DNA of 64,000 nucleotides from Alphaproteobacteria bacterium. Its GTDB lineage: Bacteria > Pseudomonadota > Alphaproteobacteria > Reyranellales > Reyranellaceae. Below are positions 45,563 through 53,837 of this stretch, in pieces; the stretch's first letter is position 1, and each line of letters starts with the position of its first letter. The notes under the pieces are model-generated. The model did no database searches and was not told where the DNA came from. It worked only from the letters and a program-made list of their open reading frames with translations. The stretch covers positions 1 to 64,000 of the forward strand of contig JAFKFL010000009.1 of the NCBI GenBank assembly GCA_017308235.1, in the 5' to 3' direction. Position numbers and translations under genes: made by a program.

Positions 45563-46318
45563 TCACCCCGGCACGAAGGCGCCGGGCGGGATCATCCCCG
45601 GCTCGACATAGGCAAGGTAGAGCGCGTCGAGCTGCGTCCACAGCACATCGCACTTGAAGCGCAGGGCGGACAGAACAGCTTCCTGTTCGACCCGCGTGCG
45701 CGCTTCCGCCTTCACATAGGAGAGCGCGAAATCCACGTCCTGCGGCGCCTGCGTGAGGCGCGGGGTGAAATAGGCCAGCGTTTCCTCGGTAATGAAGGAA
45801 TAGCCCGCCAACATGCCGCGCACCCGATCGGCAATGATGTCGGGCGAGAACATCTCGGTGAGCGAGGACGCGATGCCTTCGAGGATCGGCCGGTCGCGCA
45901 CGAAGTTGACGTAGGCTTCGACCGCGAAGCGCGTTCCCGGCAGGATGCCCTGGGTCGATTGCACATAGGCGCGGTCGAGCCCCACGCCTTCGGCGAGCTT
46001 CAGCCAGCGCTCGATGCCGCCTTTCCCGGGCCCATCGCCATCGTGGTCGATGATGCGCCGCCGCCATTCGCGGCGCAGCTCCGAGGTCGGGAGCTTCGAG
46101 AGCGCATGCGCATCCTTGATGGGGATCATCGCCTGATAATAGTAGCGGTTCAGCGCCCAGGCCTGGACCTGCGCGCGCGTGAGCTTGCCGCTGTGCAGCA
46201 GCCGGTGGAACGGATGCAGATGATGATAGCGCTCCGCCCCGATGGCACGCAGCTTGGCCTCGAGCTCTTCCGGCGTCAGCAGGTGGCCGTTCGCGGGATC
46301 GCCGACGTGAACATTCAT
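45563..46318 (-). CDS. pqqC: PqqC, pyrroloquinoline-quinone synthase
   Basis: A 251-residue cofactorless oxidase that completes ring closure and eight-electron oxidation to PQQ. Family segments: YHHLHPFHRLLHSGKL, QVQAWALNRYYYQAMIPIKDA, RIIDHDGDGPGKGGIERWLKLAEGVG and YSFITEETLAYF. These hold the histidines and tyrosines of the all-helical active site. Its ATG overlaps the pqqB stop (ATGA), so translation is likely coupled. Confidence 0.96.
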   Translation of the reverse strand: MNVHVGDPANGHLLTPEELEAKLRAIGAERYHHLHPFHRLLHSGKLTRAQVQAWALNRYYYQAMIPIKDAHALSKLPTSELRREWRRRIIDHDGDGPGKGGIERWLKLAEGVGLDRAYVQSTQGILPGTRFAVEAYVNFVRDRPILEGIASSLTEMFSPDIIADRVRGMLAGYSFITEETLAYFTPRLTQAPQDVDFALSYVKAEARTRVEQEAVLSALRFKCDVLWTQLDALYLAYVEPGMIPPGAFVPG

Positions 46319-47238
46319 GGGCTCACCTCCATGCCATCATAGGCCACTTCCCAGCCCTCCTCCTTGAGGATCCTGCGCTCGGGCGAATCGTCGAGCAGGA
46401 TGGGATTGGAGTTGTTGATGTGCACCAGGATCTTGCGCCCGACGGCCACGTCCCGAAAGGCGGCGATGGTGCCGTCGGAACCGCTCACGCTCATATGCCC
46501 CATACGCTGTCCTGTCTTGGGACCGAGGCCGAGGCGGATCATCTCGTCGTCCTGCCACAACGTGCCGTCGAACAGCACGACGGACGCGCCGGCAAGGCGG
46601 CGCTTCAGGGGCTCGGTCATGCGCGCACAACCGGGGATGTAGAGCAGCCGGTGCCCATTCGCGCGCACTTCGACTCCCACCGTGTCACCGGGTCGGCCAG
46701 CAAGCTCAGCCGGCGCATCGCCCGTTTCGAGATAAAGCGCGACCTTGCCCGGAACATCGAACAGCTCGACCTCGAGGCCGCTGTCGCTGCCGTCGACATG
46801 GCGAAGCGCGAAGGCCCGATCGAGCGAAACGGTTTCCCGCCGCACGCAGTCCGCCGCAAGGACACCGAAGATCGGATTGTCCTTCAAGACGCCAAGAACG
46901 CGCGCACTGCCGTAGATCGTGAAGGCCTGCCGTTCGCGAAGATGCAGCAGCCCCGCGATGGCATCGACGTCCGCGCCCGTAAGCAGCATGCCTTCGATCG
47001 GCGACGAGCGCAGGCCCTGATGCGGATGGAGAAAGGAGCGCGCCTCGATCTGTTGCCGGAGATCAGGCGAGGCATTGATCACGAACCAACGACGACCGTC
47101 GCCGCTTATGGCCAGAGAGGCCTGGGTTCGGGGAGCTGCCCCACGGTCGCCAGCACGCGCGCGACGGCACGCCTCGGCGTTCGAATTCCATTGGGGAAAG
47201 CCGCCACCGGCGGCGGCACCGAGGACGACGGCTTTCAT
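46315..47238 (-). CDS. pqqB: PqqB, PQQ biosynthesis metallo-beta-lactamase-fold protein
   Basis: A 307-residue protein starting MKAVVLGAAAGGGFPQWN, the PqqB hallmark. The metallo-hydrolase fold is seen in GMLLTGADVDAIAGLLHLRE (the normal HxHxDH is degenerate, as in PqqB), YIPGCARM, and LFDGTLWQDDEMIRLG. GHMSVSGSDGTIAAF and LVHINNSNPILLDDSPER are conserved. It hydroxylates the cross-linked tyrosine in PQQ biosynthesis in recent models. An ATG four codons earlier (47250) is an alternative start. It lies downstream of a hairpin following pqqA. Confidence 0.94.
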   Translation of the reverse strand: MKAVVLGAAAGGGFPQWNSNAEACRRARAGDRGAAPRTQASLAISGDGRRWFVINASPDLRQQIEARSFLHPHQGLRSSPIEGMLLTGADVDAIAGLLHLRERQAFTIYGSARVLGVLKDNPIFGVLAADCVRRETVSLDRAFALRHVDGSDSGLEVELFDVPGKVALYLETGDAPAELAGRPGDTVGVEVRANGHRLLYIPGCARMTEPLKRRLAGASVVLFDGTLWQDDEMIRLGLGPKTGQRMGHMSVSGSDGTIAAFRDVAVGRKILVHINNSNPILLDDSPERRILKEEGWEVAYDGMEVSP

Positions 47239-47257
47239 AGCCGCCGCCATCGACTAT

Positions 47258-47279
47258 CCCGCAGCAACGCCGCTGCGGG
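47258..47279 (-). terminator. Stem-loop between pqqA and pqqB (attenuator-like)
   Basis: CCCGCAGC-GGCGTT-GCTGCGGG on the minus strand, a perfect eight-base stem 12 bases after the pqqA stop and before the pqqB start. It has no T-run, so partial termination or stabilisation of the pqqA message is more likely than full stop. Confidence 0.6.
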
Positions 47280-47290
47280 CACAAAGAAAG

Positions 47291-47368
47291 CTAGAGGTCG
47301 GCGCAGGCGTAGGAATTGATTTCCATGCCGACGGCAATCTCGACGATGCGCGGGGTCTTCCAAGCCAT
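47291..47368 (-). CDS. pqqA: PqqA, PQQ precursor peptide (25 aa)
   Basis: A 25-residue peptide MAWKTPRIVEIAVGMEINSY plus ACADL. Glu16 and Tyr20, the two residues that become the PQQ skeleton, are in the invariant E-x-x-x-Y arrangement. AGGGAG lies seven bases before the ATG at 47368. Too short for routine gene calling, yet certain by sequence and by position directly upstream of pqqB-E. The GMEINSY core matches that in known PqqA peptides. Confidence 0.96.
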   Translation of the reverse strand: MAWKTPRIVEIAVGMEINSYACADL

Positions 47369-47422
47369 GGATTTGCTCCCTTGAAATGGACGAAGAATGA
47401 TGCGGAGGATTCAAATAGGGTG

Positions 47423-48040
47423 TCAAGGTTTGCCCGCCAGGTAGTCGGCGATCATCTGGATGTCCTGGTCGTGCAGTGTCACTGAGACCTCCATCATGGT
47501 GCCCATGCCGCGGCCACGCCGGACGCCGGCGCGAAAATCCGACAGGGCTTTCACCAGATAGTCGGGACGTTGGCCGGCCAGACGTGCGGTTTCGCCCTGC
47601 CCGGAGAAGTCCTCCTTGTGGCAGCTGTCGCAGTGGCGCTGCGAGATAATCGCATTCACTTTGCCGGCATCGACGGCCGGTGCGTCGGACTGAGCCGACG
47701 GCGGCGGCAAGGACGAGTAGTAGGCGCCAAGCTCGCGGATATTGTCGTCGGTCAGGTTCTTGGCGATCTCCTGCATGACCTCGACCTGGCGCGTGCCGTC
47801 GCGCATGAAGACGAGCTGATACTGGATGAAGATATCAGGTTGGCCGGCCAGCGAGGGCGTGTTGACGATCGCCGATACCCCTTCCGGCCCGTGGCACGAC
47901 GCGCAGGTCTGAACGAGTTCTGCCACGCCGGGCGGTGGATCGGCTGCAAGACCCGGTACCAGCGGAAACGCCGACAGGACTCCGGCCGCCAAGGCAACCA
48001 ACCTCGATCTTGCAAACATCACCCTCGGCAACCCTCTCAT
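47423..48040 (-). CDS. Di-haem c-type cytochrome
   Basis: A 205-residue secreted cytochrome. A signal peptide (RSRLVALAAGVLSAFPLVPG) ends near residue 33. Two haem motifs are visible: CASCH (Cys46-His50) and CDSCH (Cys137-His141), each with a following domain of about 80 residues (cytochrome c4-like pair). Distal Met ligands could be Met90/Met170-region residues. It lies 67 bases after the PQQ sugar-dehydrogenase gene and 54 bases before pqqA, so it is the likely electron acceptor of that enzyme in the periplasm. The start is 48040 or, less likely, 48019 (MFARS). Confidence 0.88.
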   Translation of the reverse strand: MRGLPRVMFARSRLVALAAGVLSAFPLVPGLAADPPPGVAELVQTCASCHGPEGVSAIVNTPSLAGQPDIFIQYQLVFMRDGTRQVEVMQEIAKNLTDDNIRELGAYYSSLPPPSAQSDAPAVDAGKVNAIISQRHCDSCHKEDFSGQGETARLAGQRPDYLVKALSDFRAGVRRGRGMGTMMEVSVTLHDQDIQMIADYLAGKP

Positions 48041-48107
48041 CTTTCCGAACGGAAGCGCGATCTCTCCGCCCGCCGCGACGCGGACGGAGAGATCACTTGT
48101 GAGGCAG

Positions 48108-49388
48108 CTATTTGTGATAGCTGATCTGATAGACGGCGCTCGTCTGGTCGTCGGCGACCAGCAGGGAACCGTCCGGCGCCTGCAGGATATCGGCCGGGCG
48201 GCCGAGGATCTTCTGATCATCCAGCCATGTGCCGGCGAAGACCGTCTCCTTGGGATTCTTGCCGTCGGGCCCGACCGCAATGAAGACAATCCGATAGCCG
48301 TTCTTCTTGTGCCGGTTCCACGAACCGTGCTCGGCGATGAAGATCCCGTTCTTGTACTGAGCCGGGAACTGGTTGCCGGTGTAGAACTTCATGCCAAGCG
48401 GCGCGACGTGATAGCCGAGGTTCACGACAGGCGGCGTGAACTCGGAGCACTTGTGGCCCATGCCGAACTTCGGATCGACGATGTTGCCCTGGTGGCAATA
48501 AGGATAGCCGAAATGCTGGCCGAGATGGGTGACGTGATTGAGCTTGTCGCTCGGTTGGTCATCGCCCAGCCAGTCGCGGGCGTTCTCGCTGAACCAGAGG
48601 TCGCCGGTACGCGGATCGACCGCGCCGCCGACGCTGTTGCGGATGCCGACCGCCACCAGCTCAGCCGTGCCGTTTGCCGGGTTGACGCGCCGGTATTGCG
48701 ACACGCTGGTCGGCGGCAGGCAGATGTTGCAGGGAGGTCCGAATGGAACATAGAACCAGCCCTTGCCGTCGGGCACGAGATACTTCCAGCCGTGCGGTAT
48801 GTACGGCGGCATGTCGTCATAGACGACCTTCGGTGTCGGCGCCTTGTCGAGGTTCGCTTCTGGATCGTCGTATTTGTAGAGCTTGTCGATGTCGATCACA
48901 TAAAGCGCGTGATCCATGAAGGCGACGCCGGTCGGCATGCGCAGCCCGGTGATGAAAGGTTTGGCGACACGCTTGCCATTGACTTCAGTGACCGCACTCA
49001 CCGTGCCCTTGTCGAAGGTTCCGACGAACAGCGTACCCTTGTCTCCCATTGCCATCTGTCGGGCTTGTGGCACGCCGCTGGCCCACACGCTGATCTTGAA
49101 ACCTGGCGGCAGCTTGATCTTGGCGAGGATCTTCTCGAGTTCGGCTTCCGATGTCGGCAGCGGCTGGCCGGCATTCGGTGTCAGACCCTTCTGGTCCTTG
49201 GTCTCGTCGCCGAGGAACCAATCATCCGGTGGATGCGTCCAGAAATCCTTGCTGTTCGACTCGTAATGCTTCAGCCCACTTGCTTCGGCTGTAGTCTGCG
49301 CCTGAGCCGGTAGAGCGCCGCTGCCCAGGAAGGCCGCGACCGCACCGACAAGGCATGCTTTTGACAAGGCTGTCTCTAGCCGTCTCAT
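48108..49388 (-). CDS. PQQ-dependent sugar dehydrogenase (soluble GDH / sorbosone dehydrogenase type)
   Basis: A 426-residue secreted six-bladed beta-propeller. The signal peptide ends at ALPAQAQ (about residue 31). LPPGFKISVWASGVPQARQMA, PTGVAFMDHALYVID, IRNSVGGAVDPRTGDLWFSENARDWLGDD, NHVTHLGQHFGYPYCHQG and FIAEHGSWNRHKKNGYRI are the conserved blade motifs of the GDH-B/Asd family. The His in the last-but-one segments and the Arg in the last form the PQQ and catalytic site. The exact sugar is unknown. GAGGAG lies about eight bases before the ATG at 49388. The cytochrome and PQQ genes follow on the same strand. Confidence 0.9.
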   Translation of the reverse strand: MRRLETALSKACLVGAVAAFLGSGALPAQAQTTAEASGLKHYESNSKDFWTHPPDDWFLGDETKDQKGLTPNAGQPLPTSEAELEKILAKIKLPPGFKISVWASGVPQARQMAMGDKGTLFVGTFDKGTVSAVTEVNGKRVAKPFITGLRMPTGVAFMDHALYVIDIDKLYKYDDPEANLDKAPTPKVVYDDMPPYIPHGWKYLVPDGKGWFYVPFGPPCNICLPPTSVSQYRRVNPANGTAELVAVGIRNSVGGAVDPRTGDLWFSENARDWLGDDQPSDKLNHVTHLGQHFGYPYCHQGNIVDPKFGMGHKCSEFTPPVVNLGYHVAPLGMKFYTGNQFPAQYKNGIFIAEHGSWNRHKKNGYRIVFIAVGPDGKNPKETVFAGTWLDDQKILGRPADILQAPDGSLLVADDQTSAVYQISYHK

Positions 49389-49508
49389 CTGGGTGTCTCC
49401 TCTCATTTTTGTTCGCGCAGGAGACGCGTCGGTTGAGCGGACGTGCAGGCGTCTACTGCCGGAGGAGAAGGCTATGCCTGCATCCGGCGCCATTCAAGCG
49501 GGCGCATC

Positions 49509-50381
49509 TCAGGCCGCGATCACAGGCTCGTTGCCCACGATCGTTGTGCGGTGCATCACGCGTCGCTCGTCGGGATCGTGGGGCGTGACCGCATGAACTG
49601 TGCAACGGTTGTCCCACATCAGGACATCATGCGGTTCCCAGACATGGCGATACATGTACTTCGGCTGGGCCGAGAAGGCCGTGAGTTCCTCGATCAGGCG
49701 ACCGGCCGCATCCTCATTCAAGCCTTCGATCGCGTCGTTGTAGATCGAGCTGATGTAAAGCGACTTCCGCCCGCTGACGGGATGGCGCCGCACCAAGGGA
49801 TGCCAGACCGGCGGCATCGCCGTCTGCTCCTCGGCGGAGGGCGGCGGCGCACCTGTGATCCGATGCAGCATGCCAAAATCGTGGCGCGCGCGCCGACCTT
49901 CCACGTGGCGGCGCAGGCTCTCCGGCAAATCGTCGTAAACCATGTACATGTTGATGAACTGCGTGATGCCGCCAGTACGGCTGATCTCGATGCCGTGCAG
50001 GAGCGAGCCGACGCTGGGTATCGGCCGATAGCTCGAATCGGTATGCCACTGGCGCGACGAGGAGAGCTGCTTCTGTGACGGCTCAGACGGCCGCATCAAC
50101 CGTCCCGCCTCGTCGACGTTCGAGACCAGGAAGATCTCCCTCACCCGGTCCGAGCGCAGGCTGAGCGACGTCTGATGGAAGATCTCCGGCTCGCCGAAGT
50201 GACGGGTGAAGGCGACATGCTCCTGGTCGCTGATCTGCTGGTCAGGAAAAACCAGAACGAGATGCCGGGTCCACGCATCGCGAACAGCCTTCACCGTTTC
50301 AGCATCGAGCGAACGATGCATATCGATGCCACGAACTTCTGCACCCAGGGCAGGATGCCGGGGTGTGACGGTGATGGTCAT
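49509..50381 (-). CDS. TauD/TfdA-family Fe(II)/2-oxoglutarate dioxygenase
   Basis: A 290-residue dioxygenase of the TauD/TfdA fold. The iron ligands are His113 and Asp115 (QWHTDSSY) and His263 (RCTVHAVT). Arg274 in DERRVMHRTT should bind 2-oxoglutarate. The N-terminus (VTPRHPALGAEVRGID) is the standard start. These enzymes hydroxylate sulfonates, herbicides, or other acids; the substrate is unknown here. ATG at 50381. It is not obviously part of the PQQ transcript (121-base gap) and is divergent from an SDR gene 85 bases away. Confidence 0.88.
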   Translation of the reverse strand: MTITVTPRHPALGAEVRGIDMHRSLDAETVKAVRDAWTRHLVLVFPDQQISDQEHVAFTRHFGEPEIFHQTSLSLRSDRVREIFLVSNVDEAGRLMRPSEPSQKQLSSSRQWHTDSSYRPIPSVGSLLHGIEISRTGGITQFINMYMVYDDLPESLRRHVEGRRARHDFGMLHRITGAPPPSAEEQTAMPPVWHPLVRRHPVSGRKSLYISSIYNDAIEGLNEDAAGRLIEELTAFSAQPKYMYRHVWEPHDVLMWDNRCTVHAVTPHDPDERRVMHRTTIVGNEPVIAA

Positions 50382-50466
50382 GCGGCTCCCTCGCGACGGC
50401 AACGGCCTATCGATGATACGCTTCGATGGTAAGCTTCTGCCATCGTTGGACAAGAGGGCGAGAACC

Positions 50467-51267
50467 ATGGATTTCACAGGCAAGGTTGCTTTGATCACCG
50501 GCGGCGGCAACGGCATCGGTCGTGCGGCGGCTCTGGCATTCGCCGAGCATGGCGCGAAGATCGCGGTGGTGGACCGCGATGCGAAAGCCGCTGAAGCGAC
50601 GGCCGGCATCATTCGTCAGAAAGGCGGCGACGCTCTCGCGGTGACCGCCGATGTCGCGAAATCCGAGGACGTCCGCGCCTATGTGAAAGCCACGGTCGAC
50701 CGGTTCGGTCGGATCGACTGCTTCTTCAACAACGCCGGCATCGAGGGTCGGGTGGCGCCGACCGCGGAGTACGACGAAGCCGTATTCGATGCCGTGATCG
50801 GCGTGAATGTGAAGGGCGTGTTCCTGGGTTTGCGTCACGTGTTGCCGCAGATGATCCAACAGAAGGGTGGCGCGGTCGTGAACACCGCCTCGGTCGCGGG
50901 ATTGGTCGCGACACCTGGCATGCCGGCCTACGTGGCGTCCAAGCATGCCGTGATCGGGCTCACCAAGACCGCGGCCGGCGAGGTCGCGCGGCTCGGCATC
51001 CGCGTGAACGCTGTCTGCCCGGGACCGGTCGACACGCGCATGATCCATTCGCTCGAAGAACAGCTCTCGCCGGGCAATGCCTCATCGATCAGCGATCGCT
51101 ACCAGGCGGCCCAGCCCACCGGGCGATACACGACGGCGGAAGAGATCGCCAACATGGTCCTTTTTCTCTGTTCTGATCTGGCCGCCAACACGACCGGCGG
51201 ACAGTTCGTCGTCGATGGTGGCCGAACGGCGACCGGCGGTGCGGTGACCAATCTCGTGGCCCGCTGA
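50467..51267 (+). CDS. Short-chain dehydrogenase (classical SDR)
   Basis: A 266-residue classical SDR. The cofactor loop is ITGGGNGIGRAAA (residues 10-22). FNNAGIEGR carries the NNAG motif. The active site is NTASVAG and PAYVASKHAVIG (Tyr-x-x-x-Lys). The C-terminus ends GQFVVDGGRTATGG, typical of NAD-dependent members (Asp at the end of strand 2, VVDRDAKA, indicates NAD(H) rather than NADP(H)). The ATG at 50467 follows GAGGGCGAGAACC. It may be functionally linked with the divergent TauD gene. A terminator hairpin follows at 51328. Confidence 0.9.
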   Translation: MDFTGKVALITGGGNGIGRAAALAFAEHGAKIAVVDRDAKAAEATAGIIRQKGGDALAVTADVAKSEDVRAYVKATVDRFGRIDCFFNNAGIEGRVAPTAEYDEAVFDAVIGVNVKGVFLGLRHVLPQMIQQKGGAVVNTASVAGLVATPGMPAYVASKHAVIGLTKTAAGEVARLGIRVNAVCPGPVDTRMIHSLEEQLSPGNASSISDRYQAAQPTGRYTTAEEIANMVLFLCSDLAANTTGGQFVVDGGRTATGGAVTNLVAR

Positions 51268-51327
51268 GCAGGCGCCTGTTTCATTACTTTCGTTTGTTTC
51301 AGGCCGCATCCTGCCCGCGGCCTGTGT

Positions 51328-51350
51328 GACGGGTCGGTCCCGTCGATTTT
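51328..51350 (+). terminator. Likely terminator of the SDR gene
   Basis: GACGGG-TCGGT-CCCGTC followed by GATTTT. A six-base perfect stem with a short T-run 60 bases after the SDR stop codon. Confidence 0.5.
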
Positions 51351-51360
51351 ATCTGCTCCA

Positions 51361-51399
51361 AGCACCGCTTCCCGCGGGTTTTTCACCCGCGGGAGTGCT
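51361..51399. other. Very stable nested hairpin
   Basis: Inner arms CCCGCGGGT (51371-51379) and ACCCGCGGG (51385-51393) with loop TTTTC; outer arms AGCAC (51361-51365) and GTGCT (51395-51399) with an asymmetric bulge. It sits mid-way in the gene-free region. Confidence 0.55.
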
Positions 51400-51532
51400 G
51401 CCGCGAACCATTTCAAAACGGATGCGAATTGCCGTGACCCAAAGGGGGGCCACGCCCAGACTGCACTGGCCTTCAGCACCTTCCCTACCCGGGTTGGACC
51501 CACACACACCCAGAAGGCACGAAAAGGCAGGG

Positions 51533-51585
51533 CGGCAACCGATCCCATCCCCAAAAGCGGTTGCCGGTCCTGCTTTTCCGTTTTT
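51533..51585 (+). terminator. Terminator-like hairpin facing the amidase end
   Basis: CGGCAACCG (51533-51541) and CGGTTGCCG (51558-51566) with a 16-base loop, followed by TTTT (51574) and TTTTT (51581). It is oriented to end a plus-strand transcript just before the convergent amidase gene. Confidence 0.5.
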
Positions 51586-51590
51586 CGGCC

Positions 51591-53105
51591 CTACATTTTC
51601 TTCCAGTCGCCTGCCTGCTCGAAGGCGAAAGCGGCGCGATAGATCGTCGGTTCATCCCAATGCTTGCCGATCAGCATCAGCGAGACCGGCAGGCCATCCG
51701 ACATGCCGCACGGCACTGCCATGGCCGGATGATGCGTAATGTCGAACGGCGCGGTGTTGGAGATCATGTTGAGCGCCCGCTCGACATAGAGTTCGCGCGG
51801 CGCATCGGCCGGCGGCAGCGGCGTCGCCTTGATGGGCGTGGTCGGCATCATCAGGAGATCGTATTCGTCGAGTGCGGCATCGTAGGCAGCGGTAAGGAGC
51901 CGCGTGAGGTTCATTGCCTTGCCGTAGTAGCGGCTGCCGTAATAGCGTCGGATATAGGTGCCGAACATGGTGAAGAGCTTGGTGGTCTCCGACATCTCGT
52001 TGGCGCGCTGGCGCCAGTTGCGATGGAAGTCCATCAGGCTGGTGACATAGAGATCAGGCCGGCTGACGCCGTAGCCGTCGCCATACATCATGGTCTGGGT
52101 GAGGCCTTCGGTGCCGATCGGCATCCACAGCGCTCCGGCCGCGAGATGCATGGGGATCGAAACCTCGCCCACCGTGGCCCCCAGCGCCTCCAATTTCTTG
52201 GTCGTCGCCTTGACCTTTGCGTTCACGTCCTTTTCGGCGTTCGGTTGCGCGAAGCCTTCGGTGACCAGGCCGATCTTCATGCCCTTGATGTCGCCCTTGA
52301 GCGCGTCGGTATAGCGGTGAGTCTTGACGTTGATCTGACGTGAATCGTAGCCGTCGGGGCCTGCGAGCACTTCCAGGAGCAGCGCATTGTCACTCACGTT
52401 CGCCGTCATTGGGCCGGTGTGATCGACATAAACCTCGATCGGCATGATGCCAGTGTAGGGCACCAGCCCGTGCGTCGGCTTCATGCCGTAGGTGCCACAG
52501 AACGACGAAGGCATGCGGATCGAGCCACCCTGATCGCCGCCCAACGCCATGTCGACCTCACCCAGCGCCACCAACACCGCGCTGCCCGAGGATGAGCCGC
52601 CGGCGGAGTAACCCATCTTGTGGGGATTGTGCACCGGGCCCGTCGCATTCGTGTGGCTGCCGCCGGACAGGCAGAAATTCTCACAGTGTGCCTTGCCGAC
52701 GATCGTGCCGCCGGCGTCGAGGATGCGCTGCACCACCGTCGCATCGACGTCGGGCACATAGCCTTCGAGCGTAGCGGCGCCGTTCATCATCGGCACGCCC
52801 GCCAGCATGATGTTGTCTTTCAGCACCACGGTGCGGCCTTTGAGCTTGCCGCGCGAAGCGCCCTCGACCTTGGTCTTCACGTACCAGGCGTTGTGCTTGT
52901 TCTCGCTGGCCGGCGGCCGATAGCCCGGCGTGCGCGGATACTTCACGCGCGGCAGGTTGTCGGGCATGGCGTCGACCACGTTGTAGGCCGCCACGCTCGG
53001 TCGCATCAGATCTATGAACGACTTCACATCGGCATCGGTGAGCGCCAGGCCAACTTCGGCCGCCACCTGGCGAAGTTGCTCTTCAGTCGGGACTTGAACG
53101 GCCAT
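51591..53105 (-). CDS. Amidase (amidase-signature family)
   Basis: A 504-residue amidase-signature enzyme with the Ser-cisSer-Lys triad. The lysine lies in TVVLKDNIMLAG (about residue 96). The glycine/serine loop MGYSAGGSSSGSAVLVALGEVDMALGGDQGGSIRMPSS (about residues 164-201, quoted in part here as GYSAGGSSSG and GGDQGGSIRMPSS) carries both serines. It hydrolyses an amide to acid and ammonia in the cytoplasm. It ends the leftward transcript with the liv-type transporter, with 30 bases before it, so it probably uses the imported amide. Length matches bacterial amidases of the acetamidase/aryl-acylamidase kind. Confidence 0.9.
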   Translation of the reverse strand: MAVQVPTEEQLRQVAAEVGLALTDADVKSFIDLMRPSVAAYNVVDAMPDNLPRVKYPRTPGYRPPASENKHNAWYVKTKVEGASRGKLKGRTVVLKDNIMLAGVPMMNGAATLEGYVPDVDATVVQRILDAGGTIVGKAHCENFCLSGGSHTNATGPVHNPHKMGYSAGGSSSGSAVLVALGEVDMALGGDQGGSIRMPSSFCGTYGMKPTHGLVPYTGIMPIEVYVDHTGPMTANVSDNALLLEVLAGPDGYDSRQINVKTHRYTDALKGDIKGMKIGLVTEGFAQPNAEKDVNAKVKATTKKLEALGATVGEVSIPMHLAAGALWMPIGTEGLTQTMMYGDGYGVSRPDLYVTSLMDFHRNWRQRANEMSETTKLFTMFGTYIRRYYGSRYYGKAMNLTRLLTAAYDAALDEYDLLMMPTTPIKATPLPPADAPRELYVERALNMISNTAPFDITHHPAMAVPCGMSDGLPVSLMLIGKHWDEPTIYRAAFAFEQAGDWKKM

Positions 53106-53135
53106 GGTTTCCTCCTGCTGTCACAAATCACTGCG

Positions 53136-53837
53136 TCACGGCGCCAGATAATGCATCAGTTGCGGGTCGCTCTTCACCGCGGCGGCAGCACCTTCAAGGG
53201 CGATATGGCCGCGATCGATGACATAGGCGTGTTGGGCGACCTCGAGGGCAAGCTCTATGTGCTGCTCGACCAGGATCACCGCCATTTCCTTCGAAAGCTG
53301 CTTCAGCCGTTCGGCGATCTCCTCGATCACGCCGACCCAGACGCCTTCGGTCGGCTCGTCGAGCATGAGAAGCTGCGGCCGGCCCAGCACGGCGCGGCCG
53401 ATCGCCAGCATCTTGCGCTCGCCACCCGACAGGGTGCCCGCGGTCTGCGCGAGCCGCTCGGCAAGCTTGGGAAAGAAGTCGAGCACATAGTCCATGCCCG
53501 ATTGATCGGGTTGGCGCACGCAGCCCAGCAGCAGGTTCTCGCGCACCGTGAGCTTGGCAAAGATGGCGTGCTCCTGCGGCACATAGCCAATGCCGCGTCG
53601 CACACGGCGCTCGGCCGATTCACGCTCGATCGCGGTGCCGCCGAGGCTGATGGTACCGGCCATGGGCGGCAGTTCACCGAACAACGCCTTGAGCAGCGTC
53701 GACTTGCCGGCGCCGTTGCGGCCCAGCACCGCGACCGCGCCGCGCGCGGGGACCTTCAGCGAGACACCGAACAAGGCCTGGCTGCGCCCGTAGCCGGCGC
53801 AGAGACCGTCGACCTGAAGGAGGGCTGCGTCAGACAC
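53136..53837 (-). CDS. Branched-chain-type ABC ATP-binding protein (LivF/UrtE-like)
   Basis: A 233-residue ATPase. Walker A LGRNGAGKST, signature LSGGERKMLAIGRAVL, Walker B LLMLDEPTEGVW, and H-loop VEQHIELAL. GTG at 53837 is the likely start (VSDAALLQVDGLCAGYG) and overlaps the upstream ATPase gene by eight bases; the open frame before it is not coding. Partner of the LivG-like ATPase in the amide/urea-type importer. Confidence 0.9.
   Translation of the reverse strand: MSDAALLQVDGLCAGYGRSQALFGVSLKVPARGAVAVLGRNGAGKSTLLKALFGELPPMAGTISLGGTAIERESAERRVRRGIGYVPQEHAIFAKLTVRENLLLGCVRQPDQSGMDYVLDFFPKLAERLAQTAGTLSGGERKMLAIGRAVLGRPQLLMLDEPTEGVWVGVIEEIAERLKQLSKEMAVILVEQHIELALEVAQHAYVIDRGHIALEGAAAAVKSDPQLMHYLAP

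Larger units (their letters stand above)
51268..51590. other. Gene-free convergent region with several hairpins
   Basis: No coding frame is convincing in these 323 bases. Hairpins, in order: AGGCCGC/GCGGCCT (51301-51323), GACGGG/CCCGTC (51328-51344), the strong stem-in-stem 51361-51399 (AGCAC...CCCGCGGGT/ACCCGCGGG...GTGCT), and CGGCAACCG/CGGTTGCCG (51533-51566). No match to tRNA, tmRNA, RNase P or SRP RNA was recognised. The amount of structure exceeds what a simple convergent terminator needs, so a small RNA is possible. Confidence 0.5.

Noticed and set aside
51420..51520. Possible tRNA or tmRNA piece in the structured gap
   Set aside because: No acceptor-stem pairing, T-loop or anticodon arm could be placed, and the known tmRNA, RNase P and SRP signatures are absent.
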